Of a stretch of DNA of 64,000 bases, positions 13,283 through 25,215 are shown piece by piece. Where the stretch lies: positions 16,169,501 through 16,233,500 of the forward strand of contig OX485805.1 in the NCBI GenBank assembly GCA_950295325.1, read 5' to 3'. The position numbers and the translations under genes were made by a program. The stretch's first letter is position 1, and the number at the start of each line of letters is the position of its first letter. The notes under the pieces are model-generated. The model saw nothing but the letters and a program-made list of their open reading frames with translations. It had not been told where the DNA came from and did no database searches. Origin of the DNA: Polytrichum commune (taxonomy: Eukaryota > Streptophyta > Polytrichopsida > Polytrichales > Polytrichaceae).

Positions 13283-13455
13283 AAGAGGCGGGGGAGATTA
13301 TTGGAGGTACCTAACTTCCACCAAATTTTACACCGGCCATCTTTGGTTGGATTAACCGAATAGTGGGAGGATTGAGTTTCCAAGGATTAGTATTCGGATG
13401 GGTGACTTTTTACCACCTTCCAAGCCAACACCCCAATCAAGACCACAACTTGACC
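13283..13455 (+). repeat. 5S rRNA-related dispersed repeat, copy 2
   Basis: Related to the copy at 3363-3545 across most of its length (shared TTCCACCAA, TTTGGTTGG and CCAAGCCAACACCCCAA blocks). It contains AGTATTCGGATGGGTGAC at about 13390-13410, very close to box C of plant 5S rRNA. The TTTAAGCC segment of copy 1 is missing here, so the two copies have decayed differently. Confidence 0.45.
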
Positions 13456-14984
13456 TTTTAGTTGTAGCTTTAGTATCTAATTTTATCACTAACCACTTAC
13501 TCTATCTCTAACTACTACCTTTCTACCTTCACCAGAAGCTAATGCAACCTGAATCAAGACAACCTGAAACTACAATTGGATGCAACCTACGCTCCAGCAA
13601 CCACATTTTTATACACATTCTACTTTAGCAAACACATATTTGTATAACAATTATCCTATAGGGTTAAAAAAACCCATTTATTCAACATCAATAGGGTTCA
13701 TAAATTCTTTTTGTTCAACATTCATTTTGCTTGCATTCTAGGAACTTTGTGCATGTATTTATATGGAGAAAAGAGAAAAACAGAGTGTCTTAACTGAGAA
13801 AGAGAGAGAGTGTGAGAATAAGTCCGGCGCTAATTCTCGTAGATCACCCCCTTTCAATCACAATTTTGTTCATCCATAGATCTAGCCATAGTTAAATATA
13901 ACAGTTAGCATCAACAACCTATTTCACATTGGTTATTATTCTTTAAACCCCTAAATCCAATGGTCTTTGTTCGCCGCCCTTTTGATCCAACGGCCTTCAT
14001 CCGCTTCATATTTTGTGACGTACAATAAGCACTACTTGGGTTTCAAAACTAAGGATTGATAAACATTTACTTGAAATGTACAAATAAATTATTTAAGCAT
14101 TGAGAGATCTTTGTGAATGACAATGTCCTAAATAGTCTTACTAGACGTTTAATTGGGTCAATACAAACTTAGTTGTCATAGAATAGGCAACTTAAACCCT
14201 TCTAATGTAGTTTTTTATTATAATTGTTTACAAGGTAGCCTAAAAACTAAATATAACACTTAAAATTACCTAAGTATATGAAAGAAAAAATGAAGATGAG
14301 AGTTTTTTGAGAAGTTAAATTTTGATTGAGATTGAAAGTGGTTGGAGTTGAAGATGAAAGAAACTAAAAATAAGGGACTTTGAACTTTCGGAGGTATAAG
14401 ACCGAGAAGACGACATAAATTAGAGAATAAAAGGTACTTTAATGGAAATTTGACGTCCCTTAAGTAGGATTGAGTCAGGTGGTGCATGATAACTTCTTTT
14501 CTTGAGTCTAACTTCACCACGTCCCTCTTATATTGGATTTTTTTCTAAGGACTTCGTCACTATCAATTTTTTTCATCTAAGTATTTTCTTTATTTTTTAC
14601 TTATTATTGCTAAAAAATACTTATAAAAATGGATCTTATGTTATCGAGGCAGTTCGGCTAAGTCAAAAGGTATTTTCGTTGATAATCTATAGTGTTCATT
14701 CCATTTATTTGATTGTTTTGGCATGTAGTTATTTTGGATCTTTGGAATATCTTAAGTTTTAATCTTTATCAACTACTTATTGATTGACTTTAGCTTAGTC
14801 AATCCTAAAAAAATCATCTAATAATTCTTTGATATTTTTTCTTAGGTTTTTATTTACTACGATAATTTCAAAATCTAATTTTTTTCAACTAACCTAATAT
14901 TTTACTATCTAACTTTTATTAGCCACTACTACTAAGTTAATTGATAAAAAAATCAATTCAACCCTTCACATCCCATCACAACCA
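13456..14984. other. AT-rich non-coding DNA, no gene seen
   Basis: No supported coding region. Short frames at 14266-14520 (-) and 14502-14762 (+) have low-complexity, AT-driven composition and no recognisable motif. Confidence 0.55.
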
Positions 14985-15640
14985 ATAGCCACACTCCCAC
15001 CTCAAGAACAAATGCATGCTTTAAATACCAAGAACAATAATGAACACTTTGGAAAACAAATCCATGCCATCATTGGTACAAAAACCACCTCCTTACAAAG
15101 ATAAATGGGGAGTTCAAGCCATTAAAAATTCCCATCTATGTCAGTGGATCACAATCCCATCCACCACAAAATAGGTAGGAGAATCCCAACTTCTCCACAC
15201 ATACAACATCACCTTAGACCACAACTTATATCTACTTCATAAATTTACACAAGTCATATGTAATAAAAAATGCAACAACCACTTATAACTCATGCATCAA
15301 TTTCTTCCAATCCGAAAATCGGAGATTCATCAAACCCCCTATAGAAGACCCACACTTAACCTTGACATCAAATAATGCAACCCAGACAAAGACATCAACG
15401 AATCTCAACTGATTATCTAAATCCAAAGACCCGATGCATACATATTTGACCACACAAGAGCATACATTGTCTCCATCTCATTCACAAGATTCCAATATTT
15501 GTAGGAAAAATTCACACAAATAAAACACCTCATATGGCTAGCTTCCTCCAACCACTTCCACAACACTTTGCCAGTGAAATATTTTGGCTAACTCAAAGAT
15601 ATGTCACAGTCTTACCAATAGAAAATCCCAAAAACATATA
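14985..15640 (+). pseudogene. Second, older LINE relict (middle domain)
   Basis: Conceptual translation matches the middle region of the 7.6-12.7 kb LINE although no long frame survives. Shared words include YKDK followed by HLCQWI/YLCQWI, HNLYLLHKF against HNILLLTQY, CNPDKDI against CNPENDI, and IFDHTRAYIVS against IFDNNSRHLIT, all in the same order. Stops and frameshifts are frequent. The divergence shows it is a distinct, older member of the same LINE lineage and not a recent duplicate. Confidence 0.7.
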
Positions 15641-16389
15641 TTAGCACAAAAAAAAGATTCTTGAATATTGACAAGTATGAGTGAATTATAGAAGATTCAT
15701 AGCCAAAAAGTAGAAGCAACCATCATGTGTCGGCGGGCGCACCTTATCCATGGGAGATTCATTTAAATTTGGATGAATAAATCTTAGAAGTTGGAGAGAT
15801 GATCTTAAGTGAGGAGCCTCCTCCTTGGTTTGGCATTCTTGTCAAGTCAAGCCTTGTGAATGAATGTGTGAAGAGAGCTTGTGTGAGGTGAAGATTGCAT
15901 GTTTTTGCAATAAACCTTGAGTTTTTCTCTCCCTACTTACACTCTTGGATTCTCCCATGATGGAGTGAGAGATAACTTGACTTGTTGTATACATTTGAAG
16001 AGAGATTTAGAGCACTTACAAGGGTTTGACTTTCTTCCTTCTCATTTGGCAAGAATCCTTCATTTTTCTTCTTTTCTTCTTTATTTTTGAGATATGATAC
16101 GCAATAGAGGGCGTGAGGACGAGGAGTGACGAAGTTGCGGAGTGTTAGAGTGAAGAACACCGCGCATTTGCGGAGCAACAAAAAAAAGAATGTTTGCTTG
16201 TGAATGCCACATCGACGTGAATTGTAGTGATGAATTATTGAATTGTCCATGGAATTTCTTGTCATTTGTTCGCTTACAAGCTTGAATTCACATCATTGAG
16301 CTTGTGAAGAACATTCTTGATTCTAATTTAGAGGGCAATTCATTCTCCAAATTTTAAAAAATAAAAATAAAAAATTAGGAGAGAGGCGG
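15641..16389. other. Non-coding DNA, no gene seen
   Basis: A minus-strand frame at 15933-16265 is the longest present. It has no motif I recognise and is probably fortuitous. Confidence 0.5.
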
Positions 16390-16439
16390 AGGAGCTGACT
16401 ACGGGAGCTGAAGCCCCTGGCCGGCTTCCATTGATGTAT

Positions 16440-16765
16440 ATGGGGTTCGGCGGCACGTGGCAAGTCCCCCCCCTATTTTCCCCCCCCCCAACTAGCCTAG
16501 TCTAGCTAATCCCTACCCCTACCCCTACCCCTCTCCACCAAAGGGTAGGAGGTGGGGAGCTAGCCTACCTCTACCCCCCTACCACTACCTAGCTACCCCC
16601 CTAGCTAGCCCCTTATTCCTACCCCCTACTAGCTACCCCCCACTAGCTACCCCCCTATATAAGCTGGCACCTAACCCCCCCACCCCCTTCCTCATTTTTC
16701 TCCCTTAGCTAGTTACCTAGCCTAGCTAACCCCTACCCCTACTCCTACCAACCTACCCCCTACCC
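16440..16765. repeat. CCCCTA/AGCTA-rich low-complexity tract
   Basis: A pyrimidine-rich tract built from CTACCCC, CTAGCTA and CCCCCTA words, including three perfect CCCCTA hexamers near 16510-16530. It is low complexity without a fixed period. It is not a canonical plant telomere repeat. Confidence 0.75.
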
Positions 16766-16947
16766 CATGTTAATGAAAATGACATGAACTTTGCTTAGTT
16801 GTTGTTTTGAGAAGATGATCCAATATTACATTTGCATTGCTTTTTGTATTTCATTATGGTACCTTCCCCCATGACGAATTGTGTTGCTGGAGGTTGCCAA
16901 CATTACCTCATTTTGTGTTGTTCTAGTTTGTGATAGGGTATCGTGAG

Positions 16948-17355
16948 TATCGAAACCCTTTCTAGCTCCCCTTAACTATATTGACAGTTTTTATTTATAA
17001 CAAAAGTCACAAGCGCTAACCTTTCGCATTCCGCCATGCTAATGGTTAGTTCCTCCTATCCTAGACCTTATAGTTCATAAAAGAGGAACCAACCCTCATA
17101 CTTAGATTTCGGGACTTATTCCTTAATCAGTAAGCAATTTTTAGATGTGGACTTTCATCCATGAAAATCCAATCCTATGTTGATCATCGTGTTGTTGAAG
17201 CAACTATACAATAATCTGAATCACACTAGGCAACTATGCCCTAACATTGGGCCAATGCCCATGAAGGTTGTACCGTTCGGCCTCAGGTGGGTGAGGCCAC
17301 ACCACCTCACCCATATAAGCCTCTAGGACTCTAGGCATGGCCCCTACCCCACCGT
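16948..17355 (-). mobile_element. LTR family A, old inverted copy 0, 3' part
   Basis: The reverse complement matches the last about 400 bp of the family-A LTR found at 42836-43807: the TGAACTATTGGTCC region, the CCATTAGCATGGCGGAATGC block, GGTTAGCGCT and the terminal GGGTTTCGATA, which corresponds to GGGTTGCGACA in the younger copy. Many substitutions show this is the oldest family-A copy in the window. The match breaks at 17355 where another insertion begins and resumes at 18491. Confidence 0.75.
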
Positions 17356-18490
17356 TGTCGGGTAGGGAGGGTTCCGCCTTGGGAAAACACTGGATTTTTG
17401 GTTGCAACTAGATTTGTTTGTCGGACTATCGAATCTTCTGGTCTTCTAGAGTCTCGGTCTTCAGTTTCTTCAAATCTTCAAATTATTTTCCGTTGGCCTA
17501 TCATGTTGCAACTCTAAATGGGTTAAGGATAAGGGTAGGGTGATAAAAAAACCACAGGCTTTGGACAGGTAAAATGGGACGTCAGAACACGAGCTGACGT
17601 CTGAAAGATTTGCTCCTAAACTTTCAAACCCACGGTGACCAGCAATCATGCCTCACCAATGGGAACAACAGAAAACAACCTTGTGGGTCATTAATCCCAC
17701 TTCGTTGTCACAAACATGAAATGGGGCTTTTATGGATTCCCACAAAACCTGCAACAAATTTATGATGCAAAAAAATCAAATGCGACTAGCTTCCAAATCC
17801 GGCTGGGAATCACAGAAAGGATAATGAACCACAAGCCACAACACACTTGAATCTTGAGAAGTCATGAAGTTTTCAAATCTTCATATAAACACCAAATTGA
17901 GCAAATGAGATCTTTATAGAAAGCTAACAATAAGTACTACACTTCCTCAAAGTTTCGTTGCAAATAAAATACCAGTCCTTCTTTTATGATCGATCGAAGT
18001 CTCAGCCCTTCTTTATAAGAGACAACAAACCTCCCTCCACTCAAACTAGCACAACTTTTAATTGCTAACTTCAAATCAAGCAAGTGAGACCACTCTAGAG
18101 AAACAACACCATGAAACACAACTCCTCCATATTTTATTTCAAAATTCCCATAAACTCACACACCATGAGCTTAAAAAAAAACCCCTCTTCTCTCCCACAA
18201 CCTCTTCTCTACTACCCCTCTCTTCTCTACAACAATCTAATATGAGAGAGACAGAGTCCCCCTCTTATCCTCATCACATGGGCTTCTAATCACCCATTGG
18301 TCCAAAAGTAAACTAAGAATAAAACTAGAAGTAAGACTAAAAGGGCAAACTAAGAGTAACTAAGAATAAACTAAGAGTAAACAAAAAGATAATCTATTTC
18401 TATTCCCTTTTACTTTCTTCCAAATCAAAGAATCACAATGCAATATTAAATAAGTATACATCTATATAGTGTATGTATTTACATTACGAC
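17356..18490. mobile_element. 1.1-kb insertion inside LTR copy 0 (putative solo LTR)
   Basis: The family-A LTR is interrupted by 1135 bp flanked on both sides by ACCGT (17351-17355 and 18491-18495). The insertion begins TGTCGGG and ends near CGAC, so its ends form a short inverted repeat of the TGTCG...CGACA type. If the final A is counted as element, the ends are TG...CA and the duplication is CCGT. A 4-5 bp duplication with such ends suggests a solo LTR of a family different from A. It has no coding capacity. Confidence 0.65.
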
Positions 18491-18697
18491 ACCGTCAAGA
18501 AACCTTTTGTCTTTCTACCAAGAGTTGGGGCCAAGTAGACATTTTCCCTTAGCCGATGGGCCAAGAAGCCACTAGCAGCTTCAGATCATCATAACTGCCT
18601 CATGTGATCTTTGATTCTAACAAGTGACCACTCCATCTTTATCTACGCTTCACGTAAATGCCGATAGATCCCTCACTGACCCGATTTGGGCAAGTAT
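18491..18697 (-). mobile_element. LTR family A, old inverted copy 0, remainder
   Basis: Resumes the match to family A (reverse complement of the part with AAAATGTCCACTTGGCCCC, the GAAGCTGCTG block and CATCTACGTGAAGCGTAGATG). It stops abruptly after GGGCAAGTATTG at about 18697, where a TGTGAGCCC sequence resembling a family-B LTR start follows. The 5' half of the LTR is missing. Confidence 0.7.
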
Positions 18698-19868
18698 TGT
18701 GTGAGCCCGATTTTGTGCCCACTATTCAACTTAAACTTTAAAAAGATCAAAACATTAGAGTTAGCAATTGTTGAGTTGGTTAAGAATTAGATTGGATTGG
18801 AATTTAGAATTTAAACCTTTGTCGTGTTAAGTTGTTATGCTTATGTCATTTAGTGAGAAAGATAAAAAATGAGTTAATTAGTTTGATTAGAGGTAGTTAA
18901 TACCTTGCTCAAGTGGCTTGATGCTAATGGTGTTGGTCGTTTAGGCTTAAGCCAGTGTTTGTTTTAGGATGGGGGGGTGCCCACAATGTGGATTAGGCAC
19001 TGGATTCTCGGATCCAGAGCCGGGAATCCATGGTGTGCTCGGGGAGGCTGTTTTGTTCGCTCTCTCTCAAAAAAATGGAAGAAGGGGAGCCGCCGCTCAA
19101 GAAAAAAGCCACATCCTCCCAAGGGCAGCGGCGATTACATTGAAGGAACGGTCGGAGAGACGCAATGGAATTCGGTTTGCGGTGTCTAGAGCTGCTGGAT
19201 CAGCGAGCTAAAAGCGCAAACATCTGTGAGCTGAAGACTAAAGTTGGACATTGAATTCGGGGCAGGAGCTTCTTGGAAGGAGACTAAGTTCTAAGTTCTA
19301 ACTCTGTGACACGATGACTAGGGAATTATCCTCTACAATTTATAACGACAAAGACAAGTACAAAAATCCTTCTTTAATTAATTAGCAATTTCACTTTGAA
19401 GGATGTCATATCTCAAGCAATTCGCTTCCCCCTGCACATTAGCACTCACCCTCGACTGTGACTCAATGTGGCATCAACGCAACAACTATAAACTAACAAT
19501 TTTGATCTAGAACATCAATTCAAACTCCCTCAACTTGGATACTCACCCCAAGGTGAGTGTCAAAGTTGGCTATTCCTAAAATTAATTATCCCTCTAGGAT
19601 TTAGTGAGCTAATGATCTCAAGATTAATGTTATGTCCTTATGCCATTCCTAAGAGAGTTTAGGACCTTACCTCAAGCCGTGCTCCCTCCTCAAAACAATG
19701 TGCATAAATGAAAATGCAATTCATTCCAAGAAAAGAAATTGAAATTTGACTAACCTAGCCAATGAAAGAAAAATTAAAACCCCAAGTACAATGCTTACCG
19801 AGCTCCAAGTGCTCCTTCCTCTCCCACTAGTTTGTGCCTCCAAGTCTTGATCCCCTAATCCCGCTTCA
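18698..19868. other. Probable internal remnant of a gypsy element
   Basis: Lies on the internal side of the primer-binding site at 19869-19886 and is therefore probably leader or gag-side sequence of that minus-oriented element, now truncated. No gag protein is readable. Short plus-strand frames at 18969-19211 look fortuitous. The left boundary begins TGTGAGCCCGATTTTG, resembling a family-B LTR start in the opposite orientation, but its far end was not found. Confidence 0.35.
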
Positions 19869-19886
19869 CTCCCGGCAGACGCACCA
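19869..19886 (-). promoter_or_regulatory. Primer-binding site (tRNA-Asp-like)
   Basis: On the minus strand TGGTGCGTCTGCCGGGAG begins four bases after the ...CTCACA end of the adjacent LTR. It resembles the TGGCGCCGTTGCCGGGGA primer site, complementary to the 3' end of tRNA-Asp, used by many plant Ty3/gypsy elements, with a few differences. This fixes the orientation of the neighbouring LTR. Confidence 0.65.
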
Positions 19887-19890
19887 ATTA

Positions 19891-21415
19891 TGTGAGGCCT
19901 AAACTCCCACCCCTTAAGCGTCATAATCCGGGGGAAAGCCTATGACTGACATATGCTCAGTGGAAGTAACCTTGCTCTTACACTCAGTCTAATGAGCCTT
20001 CACAGTGATTTCTCTTTACTCCATTTCATTCAAAACCAACACCACAACAAGCATTCAGAAATACTCTTTCCTACACTAATAGCACTCTGCATTAATACTA
20101 AAATGAACTTCAACACCTAGCCTACACATCCTCTTAAGGGGTTCAACCTTAATGGTTATGTGCCTCACCCTTACTTACTAATACCCTTCTACAAGGTCTA
20201 CCCCCACATATTATGAGAGCGGCCTGGGCTCGGCTCCCAGTTGCTCCCCTTACTCTGAACCCCTAAGCCTCGCCTAGTGGATTCCAGAGGTCCCTTGTTC
20301 CCCGCTCCCGGTTCGGCCAGGGCCATTCCTGGTCTCTACCACTCCAGAGACTCCTCGGTAGCCTAATTCCAGCTTTCTCTACTCTCCAACCTCCGATCTA
20401 GCATTGGTGCCCTAGTGGCCATTGCCTCAATCCCTCCTGGTCCTCGATCGCCTCCGCATCACAGTCGCCCTAATCGGAGTCAAATTCTACAGAGCACAAC
20501 ATTCACACCCAGCCACATGGCTAAACAATCCAGCTGCTCCTCATGCCATTTCCTTCAATTCCCAGCCGCCCCTGCTGGCTTCCTCCGACTTCCGATTAAA
20601 AATCCATCCTTTAAGTGTGCAAAACAATTCATCATTTTCTACCTGTGATTTTGAATGCCCACTGAAGTGCCACCAAAGGCAGCCACAGATTCACAACTCG
20701 AATGCAACCCACCCATCTTAATCAATCAACTCAATGATGTCAGTATGCCCATCTCTTCGATCTCCTCACCGAGCTAGCTGCACCCTGGTGCTACTCTCCT
20801 CCTCGATGCCGTTTGAATTCTCACGATTCATCTAGTCGGTGCGCAGCTCTTGCTTAGCCAATTCTTTCCCTAGACCTCGTCATTCCTCAGAGGCTCCTTC
20901 GGCGAGTCTGAGATCCTTGTTCGCACCCCCAGTATCCCAACCCAGATCACCAGTCACCCGTGCCCAGTGACTGCCATCAGTCGCGGCTGCCACAAGCCGA
21001 ATTCGTCTCCTCATTCCCTCATCCCCCGCTCTCTCTTCGTCTCGGCTCCAAAAAAAAACATTTGTAAGAGCTGCCCTCGCTCCCTCCTCTTCCGAGCTTT
21101 CCTAGCCTTCGAATCCAGGGGGTTATCCTCTAAACCCTGCCCCTCCTAAAATGGCCAAGAGGGATACTAATCCTGACTCTAAAACCCCTCCTTGGACCTT
21201 GTCTTGAGCAACCCTTAATTCTCACAAATCTAAAGCCTGATTCCTACCAATCATTAAACCTTCCTGTAATCCAAAAAATCAAGCTAATGTAATTCCAATC
21301 AATGCTGACCACTATCACTCTTTTTATGTTTATGAAATCATAATTTAAAAATTCCAATGCCGAGTTCTAATCCTCCTAGGACTAAGATACATGTGGGCAT
21401 AGAATTAGGCTCACA
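19891..21415 (-). mobile_element. LTR family B, 5' LTR with adjoining primer site
   Basis: On the minus strand it runs from TGTGAGCCTAATTC to GGCCTCACA, 1525 bp. Both ends match the solo LTR at 30412-32304: start TGTGAGCC with TGCCCACAT shortly after, end with CGCTTAAGGGGTGGG then GGCCTCACA. Interiors differ, so they are separate subfamilies. The flanks are not direct repeats, as expected for a 5' LTR still joined to internal sequence. A CT-rich, moderately GC-rich interior (20.2-21.2 kb) has several short fortuitous frames. Confidence 0.72.
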
Positions 21416-21430
21416 GTTGGCGTTTGCATC

Positions 21431-23908
21431 TTGAATTTTTTGCTTCCGTTGGAAGTCCCGTTGACTTGGAGATTTTCCTTGCGGCGATGGCCCCTGCGTC
21501 GAGTTCTCCATGAAGAAGTAAGCTTGTGGGATCATGGGCGACGGCACAAGCAAACGCACTCAGCTTTGTTGGCCGCAAGACGTCCTCGCAAAGGTTTGCG
21601 CAAATACGATTCTAGTCGTGTGTCTGGCATAGAAAAAGAACGTAGACGGGATTGCATACTTGGAGAAGACTCTATCTGTCAAGTGTCCACAAAAGATTGT
21701 TGCGCGAAGAAATGTTGCCAATTCTTTCCGCGTAAAAAAATTAGGTCCCTTCGTCAAGAGATGTGGCTTACAGATTTTCGTATGAGGTCAGCAAAAAAAC
21801 TCGAGGTCCACAAAAATTTGCACGTTGACACCCATGTCCATAAGGTTGTTATCCTTGAGAATGTGGAAGTGTGTTGCACTGCGTGGTATTCCATCCATGC
21901 AGTCTCCAAGGCTGGATTTTATAGGTTTAGGAAGTATTCTATTTGGGTCGCCGTTCTCGATTTCATGGCAACTCAGGCACCAAGAACCTAGGGAGGCTAC
22001 ACTCCAAGCCTCCGTGACACTCTCCACCATCATAGTGTCGTTGGCCGATGCAATGCCCCACAAGACGAGGACATTGTTGTCCGGGGAGAAAGTTGTTCAA
22101 ATGGTGTTGCCCACGGGCACAAAATGGAAGAACATCTTAACGGACATCAACGAAGTGGGTCGCAAAGCTGGATGTGGGCCCATTTCTTTGTCCAAGTTGA
22201 GTGTAATTAGAAACCAACAGTTTGCGGAATACATTTTGAAGAGACCTGGAGACAAGTTTGCCAGGTGTACGGCGTGTACGGCATGTGAAAAATACAAAGG
22301 TCTTCGAGAGGCCCATCCTATAGGCACAGAATCCCATACTAGACACCAAAGAAAATACATTGAGCATGTCAACAACCAGGAGGCACACCGTCAAGATTAC
22401 TACAAGAATCGTGCACTATCCATAATGAGGCCCACGGAGGTCTTAACTGTCATCCATGATAAAATGGACCATACCAAAACCGCATGCCCTTGTTATGCAT
22501 GCAAAATAAAAGCCACGGATGGTCTCTTCAAGTTGCCCGTAGCTATCACAAGTTCGTATGGAATCACAAATATGTTTGAAAGGATTTCCAATATTTTTGG
22601 GTTTGTTTGTCAAACTTCATGTGCCGTTTAGTAGCTATCCCATATTTTTGTTGTTCATCTATCGTTTTTTTCTCATATGATCGCCCACGGCCATGGGGAC
22701 GTTAAATATGCCCATTATGGTTTGGATTTTTACCCTGGCGATGCCAACCACACGGTTGGTTCATTTGCAAAACTCTTGCGCGATCTTGAGAAGCCGCCGA
22801 TTCACTCTTCCCGTGCCATTTTTTATGGTTGTGGAACGACACCCCTTTATGAGGCAGTGCTTCAGGGGAAAGAAGTTTGTATGTCGGCATTGCCGGAACC
22901 ACCTGGAGAACCCATTTGTACAAAACCATTGCCTCCAACTCTCCATGTTCAACTTGATAATTGTGCTAAAGACAACAAATGTCGATACGTGTTTTGTTTT
23001 TGGTCATTATTTGTGGCAAAAGACATATTCCAAGAGATGTTTGTGTCTTTCTTGATGGTGGGGCACACACACGATGACATTGATGCGTCATTCGGACGTT
23101 GGAGCATGAAGTTGCATGAAGAGGATTTTCCCACCATACCGCTTCTCATGAAATCATACATGAATTTGGATAATGTGCCCGTAATCCCACACATGATTAA
23201 GGTTGTACCAAATTTTAAGGCCTTCATCAAGCCATACATGCTGAAGGGAGAGGACCGTTTGGTGGGACACACGAAAACACAACAATTCCGCTTCTATATG
23301 AGGGATGATGTGTTGGTGACATACGTATAACTTTGACACAAGAATTTTGGCTACAAAGTCGTTTGACGGTTGTCGAGTTCGACACCATGTTCTTCGACAA
23401 TCGAAAGGTCCGTGAAGAGTTCGCAATGGACGAGCATTACATTGGTCCTGTACGCAATCGGCCTGCACTGTCGTTTCGTGTAGGTGTTGATTGCCATAAA
23501 GGTTATATGGTCCTCGTACGAGCAAGAGATGAGGAGCACCCCAAGCCAATTTGATTGGTAAAAGCATTGTCTTCACCCAATTTTGTCCGAATTAGCCCCA
23601 ACTTTCGTCAAATTAAAGTGGAATATTGCCGTCCTAGCACCAAAGACTAGAACGTTCTCAAGACCTATTTAGGTTGGGACACCAAAAAGAATTTCAAGTG
23701 GACAGTGGACTCAGCATATGGACCGGTTTGGATAAACACAGATACCAAACTTTGTGCTTGGAAACCGCGTAAGGGCTCTAAATTGGAAACAATGACCATC
23801 CCCCAAAAACATATAGATTTTGCCAAAGACAACCTGGCACGTATTGCAGCTGTGAAAAATGAAGCCGATAATGGATATGAAGCGGAATATGAAGACGGGG
23901 AAACATAA
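21431..23908 (+). pseudogene. DUF7869-like transposase-related gene, broken
   Basis: Successive frames build one protein. The N-terminal part (21.6-22.0 kb) has a Cys-rich CCAKKCC knuckle and an AWYSIHAVSKAGFYRFRKYS block. The middle (22.0-22.6 kb) has a CTACTACEKY knuckle and HDKMDHTKT. The core (22.68-23.33 kb) has LDNCAKDNKCRYV followed by FLMVGHTHDDIDASFGRW. The tail (23.3-23.9 kb) ends WTVDSAYGPVWINTDT and an acidic end. This order is typical of DUF7869 proteins, widespread transposon-associated proteins probably with an RNase H-like core. It is disrupted by frameshifts near 21.95, 22.6 and 23.32 kb and by stops at about 23553 (TGA) and 23648 (TAG); the 22.6-kb gap could instead be an intron. 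It starts immediately beyond the LTR at 21415. Confidence 0.68.
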
Positions 23909-25020
23909 CATAAGTTGGAATTAATGGCTCAACATAGAGGGACTTTATAAATTTGGTATTATTGCAATTATTATATAATAAATTTATAATATTCAAATTT
24001 ATAAATATGTTTGGGATGTGCCATACAATCCCATAAGACCCTTATATATGGGATGCGCACCCTAAACTTTATAATGACATAATACTATTTGATTTTGGGA
24101 TTCGATTGTTTTTTCCACGTGTAGTTCATGTTTATAAATAATGATATGAAAACTTACTATTTGTAGTAACGAGAATATTCTTCACGGGCAAATTTGTAAA
24201 CCGTCATGTTCCCAAAGTTCCATACGTTCACAATATTGGCATCCCAAACTATGGGCGTATTTTATTTTGAGACTTTTCAAAGTCTCCGATTAACGAATAT
24301 AGTGTTTTGAGCTAAAAAGATAGCCACAACACATGAAGAGTCAAACACTCGAAGAAAATTCCATACAACCAAGTTCAATTATTAGGAGCAACATTTAGTT
24401 TGGACAACACTACTTGAAGAGGTATTATCGAAAGAGAAGCCTATTGCAACAAAGAGCCTCTTAAGTTAGATTAAAATGTCTCTCAGCAAGACTATGAATA
24501 GGTAGTTCAATCATCTTAATTTGGACGATATTCTAAGTCACTACGATATGGTCAACCCTAGAAACAAGTGGAGGTAGTTGAGTTCTACAACTCAACCCCA
24601 ACAACAACCACCAAACACTCTACCCATCTACAATAAACATACTAATAGTGGCCTACTAAATCACATAATCGTACTACTTCTCACCACCTAAATGGCCACC
24701 GCAACTAGCCGGGATTTGTGACATTCAAGTAAAATCATTGGTGAGAATTCATTCATCTCATTGGATGAGATCAACCACTTTAGTATGACCCTTATGGTGT
24801 CGGCTCATTGTCTCAAGGTGACCGAAAATACTTAACTTTGGTGTTTAATATTACTCCAACCCTATCTAAAGGGTGTTAATAAATACAAAGTTTAGTACAT
24901 CTAAAAATGAGTATCTAATGTAGAGCAAGTGGGTGCATCATGGATTGCCAACCCATCACTACTTGTCCGGTTATTTTTAAGAGATTAACATGTCATTTTA
25001 TTAAGCCATTTAAGACTCCT
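23909..25020. other. Non-coding DNA, no gene seen
   Basis: AT-rich sequence with no supported frame. I found no terminal repeat that would close the transposase-like gene to the left. Confidence 0.5.
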
Positions 25021-25024
25021 TATC

Positions 25025-25215
25025 CTCTCACCCAGTCATCTTTGTGTAAACGTTTCCTACCTCCTAACTTCCCGAACCTTCTGAGTCCTTCTCTTCTATT
25101 TTTATTTTTTATCTTACACTCTCACCCAATCATCTTTGTGTGAACTGCTCCTACCTCTTACCTCGGCTCTTCCCCAACTTTCCGAGTTCTTCTCTCTCCT
25201 CTTTATCATTTCTTT
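25025..25215. repeat. Imperfect tandem duplication, CT-rich
   Basis: CTCACCCA(G/A)TCATCTTTGTGT followed by a TCCTACCTC block and CCGA(A)/CCGAG then TTCTCTCTC-type sequence occurs twice, about 93 bp apart. The tract is pyrimidine-rich and is followed at about 25290 by TTAGGGTTTCG, a word common in plant 5' leaders. That could mean a nearby transcription unit, but no coding exon is convincing. Confidence 0.45.

Noticed and set aside
16490-16760. Possible telomere repeat (CCCCTA)n
   Set aside because: Only three perfect hexamers in a mixed CT-rich tract; not a telomere array.
18698-20209. A plus-oriented family-B LTR starting TGTGAGCCC at about 18700
   Set aside because: Only the first about 20 bases match. 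The expected GGCCTCACA end followed by TATTG was not found; a loose CCCACA-TATTA near 20208 is not convincing.
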